DNA from: an uncultured Coriobacteriaceae bacterium
Lineage (GTDB): Bacteria; Actinomycetota; Coriobacteriia; Coriobacteriales; Coriobacteriaceae
DNA: 64,000 nt
Assembly (NCBI GenBank): GCA_949287085.1
Contig: CASEER010000001.1
Location: forward strand, 62,001 to 126,000
Direction: 5' to 3'
The translations under genes and the position numbers were made by a program. The notes beneath the pieces are model-generated. The model was not told the DNA's origin. It did not search any database and was given only the letters and a program-made list of their open reading frames with translations. Position 1 is the first letter of the stretch. Each line of letters opens with the position of its first letter. Of this stretch, positions 45,337 through 53,834 are shown in pieces.

Positions 45337-46095
45337 TTATGAGCCGAACCGCGTAAAGTAACGGTTATAAAGCAGATCAAACAAGTAGTTGACGCCGTAT
45401 TTGGCGTACACCGACCGGGAACGACCAAGGTCCTCGTCCGAAAGATAGAGCACCACCTCATAGGGCTCGGCAAGATGCTGGTCGCGATTGAACGTAACGA
45501 GCGCGCGCAACGCGCCGGTCTGCTCGATCTGCTGGCGCGAAACCTGGGCATAGTTGCCCGTTGCCGAAATGACCAGCACCACGTCCGAGGGGCCAAGCGA
45601 CGCGAACATGGCCTCGTCGCCCACTGAGTCGGTAACCAGGTACACCACTTTGTGCATGACGAGCATAGCTTGCTGAAAATCGCGTACCGCCATGCTCGAA
45701 AAGTCCGATGCAACGAGCAGCACGGTACGGGCATCGTGCAGCACGTTAACGAGTGCGTTGAGGTCTTCGTCGGTCACGAGCTTGTCAATGGTGGCGACCA
45801 TCGACGCAAGGGATGCCGCCATATGCGCGCGAAAGTTGTCGTGGTTAACATAGCCGGTAAAGTAGTCGTAATGGCGACGCCACTCAAATGCGCTGCGCTT
45901 AATGGACGAAAAGTTTTCGAACCCAATAGACTGGCAAAACCGGCGGAGCCCCGACCGCGAGGTGTAGCACGCCTGTGCCACCTCATAGACATTCAGGTCC
46001 GCCAGATGGTCAAAGTGGTCGAGAAAAGAACGCGCGATAACGTGATCTGGATTGTTGCGCGGCGTGGTGTTGATAACGGTGAGCAGCGAATTCAT
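45337..46095 (-). CDS. RpiR-family transcriptional regulator
   Basis: Sugar-phosphate responsive regulator, 252 residues: N-terminal HTH_6 (VYEVAQACYTSRSGLRRFCQSIGF) and C-terminal SIS phosphosugar-binding domain (VLLVASDFSSMAVRDFQQAML, VVLVISATGNYAQVSRQ). It probably controls the adjacent GH1-PTS genes, being on the same strand upstream. The ATG at 46095 matches normal family N termini but has no ribosome site. It overlaps the stop of a 25-codon open frame (TGATG) that does have one, so translation may be coupled; a GTG at 46113 is an alternative. Confidence 0.85.
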   Translation of the reverse strand: MNSLLTVINTTPRNNPDHVIARSFLDHFDHLADLNVYEVAQACYTSRSGLRRFCQSIGFENFSSIKRSAFEWRRHYDYFTGYVNHDNFRAHMAASLASMVATIDKLVTDEDLNALVNVLHDARTVLLVASDFSSMAVRDFQQAMLVMHKVVYLVTDSVGDEAMFASLGPSDVVLVISATGNYAQVSRQQIEQTGALRALVTFNRDQHLAEPYEVVLYLSDEDLGRSRSVYAKYGVNYLFDLLYNRYFTRFGS

Positions 46096-46172
46096 CAGGC
46101 TGAAGTGACGCACCGACAGCGTTTGCGCCGTCTCCTGGCCGGCGAGCCTTCAAGCGAAATGTCGTCGTTCAT
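46095..46172 (-). CDS. Possible 25-residue leader peptide coupled to the RpiR gene
   Basis: An ATG at 46172 follows GAGGGGG by about four nt and opens a 25-codon frame with a basic stretch (RRRRKRC) whose TGA stop overlaps the RpiR ATG. Two readings are possible: a leader peptide that feeds ribosomes to the RpiR start, or the true RpiR start separated from the gene by a one-base frameshift, since the region just upstream in the RpiR frame (QETAQTLSVRHFSL) also looks protein-like. Confidence 0.4.
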   Translation of the reverse strand: MNDDISLEGSPARRRRKRCRCVTSA

Positions 46173-46378
46173 ACTACCCCCTCGCTATGCACGCCCCGAT
46201 AATGACAAATTCCGGATACCCCCTCCGGTTGATGCGTAAAACCTCCACAACTGATTTTTCGAGGGGCGCTGCCTGCCCGATTCAGGTTCTTGTTAGAAAC
46301 ATCGGGTTTTTGGTCAGCTCGAGGCGCTAGGGTGCAATCAAGGCGCTCCGGAGGGCCGGGGCGAGATTGGAGAACGCC

Positions 46379-46837
46379 ATGGCAGTGTATGTACCCGCAG
46401 CGAAAATCGCCGTCGAAATCGTGGACGATCCCACGAGCTTGCCCGCGGATCTTGATGCGTTTCCCGGCTTTACCGTTGTGCCTATTACCACCGCTGACCT
46501 GCGAAATCCCACCGCCCTCGACCGCACGGTCAAGCGCATTGCGCGCGCGGCGCAACCGTCCCGCCAGGCAGCTGGGGAAAACGCGAGCGCCGCCGCGCCG
46601 TCAAAGCAGGAGCGCAAACAGCTGCACCGCCTCATTAGCAAGGGGCTCGAGCTCTCTTGCGGCACCGCTTCCGCAGACGCCACGGCATGAGAAGACGAAG
46701 TTGCGCGCGAGGCGCGATGCGACTACATTATCACCCGCGATGATACGGATTACGCCGTCTCGCCAGTGCCTTTTATTGATCCGGCGGGATTTTTGGCGCT
46801 CTACGACTCGGGCGACGCGCAGGAGGCTGAGGACTAG
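46379..46837 (+). pseudogene. Interrupted gene: DUF559/Vsr-like N part and PIN-like C part
   Basis: An open frame of 152 codons from ATG 46379 (GGAG six nt upstream) is broken by a TGA at 46688-46690 (codon 104), after which the same frame continues to a TAG at 46835-46837. The first part (AKIAVEIVDDPTS ... GFTVVPITTADLRNP) weakly resembles the core of DUF559/Vsr-type nuclease folds; the part after the stop (CDYIITRDDTDYAVSPVPFIDPAGFLAL) looks like the end of a PIN-domain ribonuclease. A single CGA-to-TGA change would explain it. The downstream DUF554 gene starts at the next base, so the original reading frame was probably coupled to it. Confidence 0.6.
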
Positions 46838-47554
46838 GTGATTGGACTGGGCACGCTCATCAACGTGGCGCTTATCGTGGCAGGCGGGGTGGTGGGAACC
46901 GTTGGAGGACGGCTGTTCACCCCGCCCGTACAGGACACCTTGATGAAGGCAACAGGGCTGAGTGTACTCTTTGTGGGACTTTCGGGCGCCCTCGCCGGCA
47001 TGCTTACGATTGGCGATGACGGGACGCTCGTGAGCGGGGGCTCCATGATGGTTGTCGCTTCGTTTGCGGCGGGAGCGCTGGTAGGCGAGCTCATTGACCT
47101 TGACGCACGCTTTGAGCGCCTGGGCGAATGGCTCAAACGCCGCACCGGGAACGCAGATGACGCCTCGTTTGTGAATGCTTTTGCTACCGCTTCGCTTACC
47201 GTGTGCATTGGCGCGATGGCCATTGTGGGGTCCATCCAGGACGGACTGACCGGCGACTGGTCTACGCTTGCCCTCAAAGGAGCGCTCGACGCGCTGATCG
47301 TGTGCGTTATGACCGCCTCGCTGGGTCGCGGATGCATGTTCTCTGCCCTGCCTGTCGGCGTATTCCAAGGGTGCATCACGCTGCTCGCCCGGTTGATTCA
47401 GCCCGTCATGACCGACGCCGCGCTCACGAATCTTTCGCTTGTGGAGTCCATGCTGATCTTTTGCGTGGGCGTGAACCTTATTGGCGAGAAAACGTTTAAA
47501 ACCGCCAACATGCTGCCCGCGGTGGTGTTTGCCGCCGCCCTGGCGTTTGTGTAG
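46838..47554 (+). CDS. DUF554 family membrane protein (YqgA-like)
   Basis: A 238-residue membrane protein with about six or seven hydrophobic segments and the family motifs GTLINVALIVAGGVVGTVGG at the start and CVGAMAIVGSIQDGL-like (here CIGAMAIVGSIQDGLTGD) in the middle. Function is unknown; transport has been proposed. The GTG start directly follows the TAG of the interrupted gene, with AGGAGG about 11 nt upstream inside that gene. Confidence 0.85.
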   Translation: MIGLGTLINVALIVAGGVVGTVGGRLFTPPVQDTLMKATGLSVLFVGLSGALAGMLTIGDDGTLVSGGSMMVVASFAAGALVGELIDLDARFERLGEWLKRRTGNADDASFVNAFATASLTVCIGAMAIVGSIQDGLTGDWSTLALKGALDALIVCVMTASLGRGCMFSALPVGVFQGCITLLARLIQPVMTDAALTNLSLVESMLIFCVGVNLIGEKTFKTANMLPAVVFAAALAFV

Positions 47555-47798
47555 CATGCCCTGTTTGCGCGGGGCGCTCCGCATGCGCGGGCCCCACCTG
47601 TAAGGCAGCCACGCATGTGAGGTGCGCTCCGCATACGACGAAGCTCGTCTATATGGCGCGCGACCGTTCGTGCATCCCGTTTTGTTTGTGCCGCTGCGCC
47701 AATTTCGAACAGATGTTTGTTTTTATAGTAGAATATAGGCTTACCACATAGGCACCTGCCAAAGGGCAGCGCAAACGGCGTGGAACGGGGTGAGCGGT
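47555..47798. promoter_or_regulatory. Promoter region of the TerB-like cassette
   Basis: 244 nt without a gene. The stretch 47700-47745 is AT-rich compared with its surroundings and holds TAGAAT at 47729-47734 with TTCGAA at 47704-47709, a 19-nt spacing, 64 nt before the ATG at 47799. This is the most promoter-like sequence of the region. Confidence 0.45.
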
Positions 47799-49661
47799 AT
47801 GGGCGATAAAGTACAGGACGTGCGCGAACTGATTGAACGCATTACGTCGAGCGACCGCCTGCGCTCAAACTCCCATTTTTCCGAAGCTGTCTATCGCGCG
47901 GAACCCATTATTACCACGGGGCGCCAAATGGCAAACTACCTGCCCGAACGGTATCGCGAGATGCGCGGCATCTCTCGCTGGCAGGAGGGCAGCCCGCATG
48001 GGCGCTGGCTCACCGAGGCGGAGCTCTTTTACCGCCAAGGCATGTTTATGGCCGACTATGAGGACGATTGCCCCTACCATGGCACCTTTAAGGCGTATTT
48101 TCCCACGTACAGCGCCATGAGCGACCGGCAGCTGCGCGGGTATTTTACGTGGCGCGCCGCCGTACGACGCGGAAACATCCAGGAAGCCTCGCTCTCCTTT
48201 GCCTATGTATACCTCTACGAGCTGATCAACGGCATCGGCGTTGCCGACGCGCGCGACGGCTTTACCAAGCTCAAAACATTTTGGGAGGCATACCGCGCCT
48301 TTGCGCCTGAAATCGACCGTTACGTGCGCGTATGGCTTCGCGATTATGTGGTGTATTACGGGCTCGACCCGGCATGTCTTGCCGACAGCCGGTCGCTCAC
48401 GTTTGACCAGGCGCTCATCGACCTGGTGAACGAAAGCGCGCCACATGACCCACAGGTCTGGCATCTTGTGTCAGACGAGCCATTGAGCGCGCCTCTTGAT
48501 ACTGCAGCGCCTGCGCCAAGCGCAAAGCGCACGCGCAAAAAGAAGACGCCGGCGCTCCCCTTGCCGCCAGACACCGAGCACGAACGCCGCTTGCTCTGTG
48601 CCATCGACGCGCTTTCAACCTACCGTATCCGCCTGTCGCGTCTTTACCACGATGCGCCCGATGACCTGCGGCACGTTGCCGATGCCGTTTTTGTCCGCAT
48701 GCTGGAGTACTATCGCAAGCATCGAAAGAACGGCCTCATCGAGACCCTGTTTGGGGAGCGTGCGACGATGCCCTACACCATGTTTGCTTCGGCGGTGTTC
48801 TTTGAAAGCAAACCCCATGGACCGGTTGATTATGAGCTGGACCGCATTCACAGCTACCGCTGCCGCGATGGCCTGTGGACCTGCTCGCGCGTTTTTGGGG
48901 CACGCGACAAGAGCCCGCAGCTGGGAAGCATCATGCGTGACGTTGACCGCAAGCTGCGCACGGCGCTCGACTACCCGTATCCGCTCAAAGAGAAAAGCAT
49001 GCCTAAGTATCTTGAGCAGATCATCGACGGCGAGATTGCCACGTGGCTCTCGTGGAAAGCGGCGCATGCACCACGGCGCATTGCGATCGACCTGTCGCAG
49101 CTGGCAGGGATTCGCTCGGCAGCCGCGCTCACGCGGGAGGCGCTGCTTACCGATGAAGAACGCGCAGGCGGGGAGGAGCCTGGTGGCGCACTCGCTGCTG
49201 TGCAGCATAGCCCGGAAGAACCGGCTGCTGCGATGCCCCCTGCGCAGGAAGGCGTAACCTCCCCGGCGCACTTCATGCAGGAAAACGCGCGCGTCGCTGC
49301 GCGCTTAACCCAGGCAGATGAGGCCTTCCCGACGGCTGGCGCTCAGAGGGCCTCAGCCGCGCCGCCGGCTGCTGCCTCGAGCATGGCGTCCCCCGAGCAT
49401 GCCTTAGCTCCGGCGACGGGCGCCAGCTGCGCAGGAATGCTTTCGCACGCACAGGCCACCTACCTGCAGGCGTTGCTTGCGGCAGACGAGACCGCGCGCA
49501 CAGCGGCGGTGCAGGAAAGCAAGATGAGCGAGGACATGCTTGTCGACGCCATTAACGAGGCGCTCTTCGACGTGATCGGCGACACGGTAATCGAGATTAC
49601 CGCAGAGGGCCCCCATGTGATTGAAGACTACGAGGACGACGTAAAGGAAGCGCTCGCATGA
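47799..49661 (+). CDS. TerB_N/TerB_C-type protein, first gene of the ATPase-helicase cassette
   Basis: A 620-residue soluble protein. Its N-terminal 230 residues fit the TerB_N domain (ELFYRQGMFMADYEDDCPYH, SFAYVYLYELINGIG, YRAFAPEIDRYVRVWLRDYVVYYGL), the middle is helical, and the last 60 residues fit TerB_C (MLVDAINEALFDVIGDTVIEI, VIEDYEDDVKEAL). The intervening region from about 450 to 560 is Ala/Pro-rich and probably disordered. TerB-type domains are known from tellurite-resistance and phage-stress loci and may bind metal or scaffold other proteins. The ATG at 47799 follows GGGGTGAG; GTG 47790 is possible. It overlaps the BrxD-like gene by ATGA (4 nt), so the two proteins are made together. 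Confidence 0.82.
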   Translation: MGDKVQDVRELIERITSSDRLRSNSHFSEAVYRAEPIITTGRQMANYLPERYREMRGISRWQEGSPHGRWLTEAELFYRQGMFMADYEDDCPYHGTFKAYFPTYSAMSDRQLRGYFTWRAAVRRGNIQEASLSFAYVYLYELINGIGVADARDGFTKLKTFWEAYRAFAPEIDRYVRVWLRDYVVYYGLDPACLADSRSLTFDQALIDLVNESAPHDPQVWHLVSDEPLSAPLDTAAPAPSAKRTRKKKTPALPLPPDTEHERRLLCAIDALSTYRIRLSRLYHDAPDDLRHVADAVFVRMLEYYRKHRKNGLIETLFGERATMPYTMFASAVFFESKPHGPVDYELDRIHSYRCRDGLWTCSRVFGARDKSPQLGSIMRDVDRKLRTALDYPYPLKEKSMPKYLEQIIDGEIATWLSWKAAHAPRRIAIDLSQLAGIRSAAALTREALLTDEERAGGEEPGGALAAVQHSPEEPAAAMPPAQEGVTSPAHFMQENARVAARLTQADEAFPTAGAQRASAAPPAAASSMASPEHALAPATGASCAGMLSHAQATYLQALLAADETARTAAVQESKMSEDMLVDAINEALFDVIGDTVIEITAEGPHVIEDYEDDVKEALA

Positions 49662-51259
49662 CCACCACAGCATCAAGCACGGCGCCGCGCGTACCCAAGC
49701 GCGTGGCGGCCGTCATCATCAACTCGCTCAAGGGCGGCGTGGTGCCGCGTATTGGCCTCCCCTACATCACCGTCGGGCGCGAGGCCGAGATCAAGGCGCT
49801 CCTCACCGACTTGGCGCTCATTGCCGATGGCGGCGCGTCGTTTCGCTTCCTGGTTGGCCGCTACGGCAGCGGCAAGAGCTTTTTGCTGCAAACCATTCGC
49901 ACGCATGCCATGGGCGAGGGGTTTGTGGTTGCAGACGCCGACCTTTCGCCCGAGCGGCGCTTGCAAGGCGGGCAGGGCCAGGGCCTTGCCACCTACCGCG
50001 AGCTCATGCGCAACCTCTCCACCAAAACACGGCCCGAGGGCGGCGCGCTCACGCTGATCTTGGACCGCTGGATCTCAAACCTGCAAAACGAGGTTGCTCA
50101 AAACTGGTCCGCTGAACACGCCACGGCAAAAGCGGAAACTGCAGAGAGCCGCGCCGCTAGCGCCGCGCAGACGGCTGCCGGGGTCGAAGCTGCTTCGTTT
50201 GCTTCGCTTCCGGAACCCAGCAGCCGCGCTTTCGATCAGGCATCACTCCCGGGGCCCGGCGACCCCGCTTTCGATCAGGCGGTGGAGGCGCGCATCCGCG
50301 AGCAAGTTGCCGCACTCGAAGAGATGGTGCACGGCTTTGATTTTGCCCGACTGCTCACGCTCTACTACCGTGCGACTGCGACCGGCAACGACGATCTTAA
50401 AAGCAATGTTGCCCGCTGGTTCCGCGGCGAATATCGCACCAAAACCGAGGCAAAGCAGGAGCTCGGCGTCTCGATCATCATCGGCGATGACGACTGGTAC
50501 GACTACATCAAGCTCTTTGCGCAGTTTCTCAAGGGCGCGGGCTACCAGGGCATGCTCGTGCTTATTGACGAGCTCGTGAACCTCTACAAGATTCCCAACT
50601 CAATCACGCGCCAGTACAATTACGAGAAGATTCTCACCATGTACAACGACACCCTGCAGGGCAAGGCGCACTACCTGGGCATCATCATGGGAGGCACGCC
50701 GCAGAGCATCGAGGACCGGCGGCGCGGCGTGTTTAGCTACGAGGCACTGCGCAGCCGCCTGACGCAGGGGCGCTTTGCCGGCGAAGGCATGCGCGACATG
50801 CTCGCGCCCATCATTCACCTGCATCCGCTCACGTACGAGGAGCTGCTCGTGCTCATCGAGAAGCTGCAGCAAATCCACGCGGGCTACTTTGGGTACAAGG
50901 CGCGACTGACCGAACAGGACCTGGTGAGCTTTTTACAGATCGAATTTGGCCGCGTGGGCGCCGACACGCACCTTACCCCGCGCGAGGTCATCCGCGATTT
51001 CATCGAGCTGCTCGACATCGCCTACCAGAATCCCGAGACACCGGTCGCACATATTCTTGCCGGCAGTGCGGGAGACACGTTGGACGGAGCGGAAGAAGCC
51101 GGGGCAGGCGCTATCAAGGGTGCGGGCGCTATCAAGGGTGCGGGTGCCACTACGCCCGCCGCGTCTGTCGCCCCTGCCGTCTCCGGCCACAGCGCCGCGT
51201 CTGTCGCCCCTGCCGTCTCCGGCCACAGCGCAGCCGAGTTCACCGAATTCACCATTTAA
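49658..51259 (+). CDS. BrxD-like ATPase (BrxC/BrxD family, formerly DUF2791)
   Basis: A 533-residue AAA-like ATPase of the family found in BREX phage-defence loci. Walker A is GRYGSGKS (near residue 69), Walker B is VLIDELVNLYK (near 305), and the N-terminal family segment is IINSLKGGVVPRIGLPYITVGRE. Two low-complexity regions are added: an Ala/Glu-rich stretch at about 150-210 and a C-terminal tail with an exact 12-residue repeat (SVAPAVSGHSAA twice), coded by a 36-bp DNA repeat. The helicase gene starts 56 nt downstream. In BREX the ATPase works with helicases and methylases; here only the helicase partner is present. Confidence 0.87.
   Translation: MTTTASSTAPRVPKRVAAVIINSLKGGVVPRIGLPYITVGREAEIKALLTDLALIADGGASFRFLVGRYGSGKSFLLQTIRTHAMGEGFVVADADLSPERRLQGGQGQGLATYRELMRNLSTKTRPEGGALTLILDRWISNLQNEVAQNWSAEHATAKAETAESRAASAAQTAAGVEAASFASLPEPSSRAFDQASLPGPGDPAFDQAVEARIREQVAALEEMVHGFDFARLLTLYYRATATGNDDLKSNVARWFRGEYRTKTEAKQELGVSIIIGDDDWYDYIKLFAQFLKGAGYQGMLVLIDELVNLYKIPNSITRQYNYEKILTMYNDTLQGKAHYLGIIMGGTPQSIEDRRRGVFSYEALRSRLTQGRFAGEGMRDMLAPIIHLHPLTYEELLVLIEKLQQIHAGYFGYKARLTEQDLVSFLQIEFGRVGADTHLTPREVIRDFIELLDIAYQNPETPVAHILAGSAGDTLDGAEEAGAGAIKGAGAIKGAGATTPAASVAPAVSGHSAASVAPAVSGHSAAEFTEFTI
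51161..51232 (+). repeat. 36-bp exact tandem duplication at the ATPase 3' end
   Basis: Units 51161-51196 and 51197-51232 (starting GCGTCTGTCGCC) are identical except the last base. Just upstream, an 18-bp unit coding GAGAIK is also repeated. Both keep the reading frame. Confidence 0.85.
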
Positions 51260-51315
51260 AGCCAGGATGGTTCTTCCAACCAGCTTGGTTTATCACTCCA
51301 ACACGCGAGGCCACC

Positions 51316-53658
51316 ATGAGCATCTTTGATCGGTACGCGCCATTCATACAGGACTTTATCTACGACCACCAATGGGAGAACCTGCGCTCAATCCAAGTGG
51401 CCGCAGCCGACGCCATCTTTAACACGGACGAAAACGTGCTGCTCACCGCCTCGACCGCCTCAGGAAAAACCGAGGCAGCGTTCTTCCCCATCCTCACGCT
51501 CTTCTGGGAAAACCCGCCCACGAGCGTTGGTGCCATCTACGTGGGACCGCTCAAAGCGCTCATCAACGACCAGTTTCTCCGCCTGAACGATTTGTGCGAA
51601 GAAGCCGAGATCCCCGTTTGGCACTGGCACGGCGACGTGGCGGCCTCGCACAAGCGCAACATGCTCAAGCACCCCTCGGGCATCCTGCAGATTACGCCCG
51701 AATCGCTCGAGGCGCTCCTCATGCACAAGCACATGGCGGTCCCCCGTCTTTTCCACGACCTGCGCTTCGTGGTCATTGACGAAGTCCATTCGCTCCTGCG
51801 CGGCGACCGCGGCGGGCAGACGCTCTGCTTGATCGAGCGGCTCTCGCGCATGGCGGGTGTGAACCCTCGCCGCATTGGCCTTTCGGCAACCATCGGCGAT
51901 CCCGAGCGCACGGGCGCCTTTTTGGCCAGCGGTACCGGACGCGGCTGCATTATCCCGCGCTTTGAGGAGACGCGCCGCGTATGGCGCCTTTCGATGGAGC
52001 ACTTCTACATCACGGGCCCCCAGGCTGCAGAGCGCGCGGCCGAGGGCGCGGGCACTGGCATCGTGCGCGCCGATGGCACAATCGAGGCCGAGGTACTTGC
52101 TGTTGAGCCGGCGGAGTCTGCGCCCAGCGGAGACCTGGCTGCCACGCCTGCGCCACCGCGCCCCGACGAGCAGGAGCTCCTTGCTCCCACGGACCGCGCG
52201 CCCGATAACGCCGATCCCGGCATCGGCTACATCTTCGAACGCACCCGTGGCCACAAGTGCCTCGTGTTTGCCAACTCGCGCGAGGAGGCCGAGGCCGTCT
52301 GCACCATGCTGCGCAGCTACTGCGAAGCCAACCACGAGCCGGACCGGTTCCTCATCCACCACGGCAACCTTTCGGCAAGCATCCGCGAAAGCGCCGAAGA
52401 CATCATGCGCGACGAGGAGCGGCTCGACACCGTGGTAACCACTTCGACGCTTGAGCTCGGCATCGACATCGGCCGGCTCGAGCGCGCGTTCCAAATTGAT
52501 GCGCCGTTTACCGTGTCGAGCTTCCTGCAGCGCATGGGCCGCACGGGCCGCCGCGACCTGCCGCCCGAAATGCATTTTGTCATGCGCGAAGAACAGCCCG
52601 AGCCGCGCACGACCATGCCAGAGACCGTCCCCTGGAAGCTGCTGCAAGGCATCGCGCTCGTGCAGCTTTATCACGAGGAGCGCTGGGTGGAGCCGCCCGC
52701 GCTCGACCGCCTGCCATACAGCCTGCTCTACCATCAGACCATGGCCACGCTCGCCAGCTGCGGCGAGCTCTCCCCCGCCGAACTCGCCCAACGCGTGCTC
52801 ACGCTCTCGTACTTCCACCGCGTGAGCGCCGACGATTTTCGCGTGCTGCTGCGACACTTGCTGGAAACCGATCAGATCCAGCAAACCGAGGGCGGCGGCC
52901 TTATTGTGGGGCTTGCTGGCGAGCGATACACCAATTCGTTTAAGTTCTACGCCGTGTTCCAAGAAAACGAGGAGTTCACCGTGCGCTGCGAAGGCGCGGA
53001 GCTCGGCACCATCGTGAACCCTCCGCCGCCCGGCGAGCGCATTGCCATCGCGGGCGCCTGTTGGCTTGTGGAAGAGGTCGACTGGAAACGTCGCCTGGTC
53101 TACTGCACCAAGGTGAAGGGGCGCGTGCCGGCGTACTTTGGCGACTGCGCGGGCGACATCAACACGCATATCCTCGAACGCATGAAGCGCGTGCTCCAGG
53201 AGCATGCCGTCTATCCCTACCTGCTCGATAACGCGCGGGCACGCCTGGTGCAGGCACGGCGCACGGCGGAGCTTTCGGGCACGGCAACAAAGCCGCTCAT
53301 CAACCTCGGCGGCGACACGTGGGTGCTCTTTCCCTGGTTGGGAAGCTACGCGTTTTTGGCGCTTGAGCGCTTGCTCAAAATCAAGTGCGCGCCGGAGCTT
53401 GGCCTCAAGGGGCTCGACCCGGCGCGGCCGTACTATATGCAATTCCGCATGAAAGCGGACGAAGAAACGTTCTTCCAGGTTGTGGCTGCCGAGGCGGAGC
53501 AGGACTTTGACCCCATCGACCTCGTCTACCCCAGCGAGGTGCCGTACTTTGATAAATACGACGAGCTGCTGCCCAAGGAGCTCGTCCGCAAAGGCTTTGC
53601 CGAGGGCGTGCTCGACATCGAAGGCATGCGCGAGCGCGTGCGCGAGTGGGTGAAGTAG
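51316..53658 (+). CDS. Lhr-like superfamily II helicase (BrxHI type)
   Basis: A 780-residue ATP-dependent helicase. Motif I TASTASGKTEAAF, motif II DEVHSLL, motif III SATIG, and motif VI QRMGRTGRR are all intact; motif Ia is YVGPLKALINDQF. A low-complexity Ala/Pro-rich insert at about 240-295 separates the two RecA lobes. The C-terminal half follows Lhr-type helicases rather than DNA-repair RecQ or UvrD. Third gene of the cassette; ATG 51316 with GCGAGG upstream. Together with the BrxD-like ATPase it resembles the BrxD-BrxHI pair of BREX types 2 and 6. Confidence 0.87.
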   Translation: MSIFDRYAPFIQDFIYDHQWENLRSIQVAAADAIFNTDENVLLTASTASGKTEAAFFPILTLFWENPPTSVGAIYVGPLKALINDQFLRLNDLCEEAEIPVWHWHGDVAASHKRNMLKHPSGILQITPESLEALLMHKHMAVPRLFHDLRFVVIDEVHSLLRGDRGGQTLCLIERLSRMAGVNPRRIGLSATIGDPERTGAFLASGTGRGCIIPRFEETRRVWRLSMEHFYITGPQAAERAAEGAGTGIVRADGTIEAEVLAVEPAESAPSGDLAATPAPPRPDEQELLAPTDRAPDNADPGIGYIFERTRGHKCLVFANSREEAEAVCTMLRSYCEANHEPDRFLIHHGNLSASIRESAEDIMRDEERLDTVVTTSTLELGIDIGRLERAFQIDAPFTVSSFLQRMGRTGRRDLPPEMHFVMREEQPEPRTTMPETVPWKLLQGIALVQLYHEERWVEPPALDRLPYSLLYHQTMATLASCGELSPAELAQRVLTLSYFHRVSADDFRVLLRHLLETDQIQQTEGGGLIVGLAGERYTNSFKFYAVFQENEEFTVRCEGAELGTIVNPPPPGERIAIAGACWLVEEVDWKRRLVYCTKVKGRVPAYFGDCAGDINTHILERMKRVLQEHAVYPYLLDNARARLVQARRTAELSGTATKPLINLGGDTWVLFPWLGSYAFLALERLLKIKCAPELGLKGLDPARPYYMQFRMKADEETFFQVVAAEAEQDFDPIDLVYPSEVPYFDKYDELLPKELVRKGFAEGVLDIEGMRERVREWVK

Positions 53659-53742
53659 CCGGCCCGGAAGAGCTCCACCGGCATGCGTTGAGCGTCAGAT
53701 AGGCAAGAGCCCTCCTGCAAGCAGGCAGCGCAACCGATTTCT

Positions 53743-53798
53743 ATGCCAAAGTGCACGCAAAAGCCGGGCCACGAGCTTCTTCGCGTGCGCTTTGGCAT
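53743..53798. terminator. Bidirectional terminator after the helicase gene
   Basis: ATGCCAAAGTGCACGC (from 53743) pairs with GCGTGCGCTTTGGCAT (to 53798) with few mismatches and a loop of about 12-16 nt. It lies between the convergent helicase and spermidine-synthase-like genes. Confidence 0.7.
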
Positions 53799-53834
53799 AG
53801 AGCGCGCACGCAAGATGACGCCAAGGACGCCTTG

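Noticed and set aside
46688-46690. TGA read as selenocysteine
   Set aside because: The surrounding sequence is not a redox motif, I see no SECIS-like hairpin directly after it, and a nonsense mutation is the simpler reading.
51460-53442. 660-codon antisense frame over the Lhr-like helicase
   Set aside because: Shadow frame; the sense strand carries all helicase motifs.
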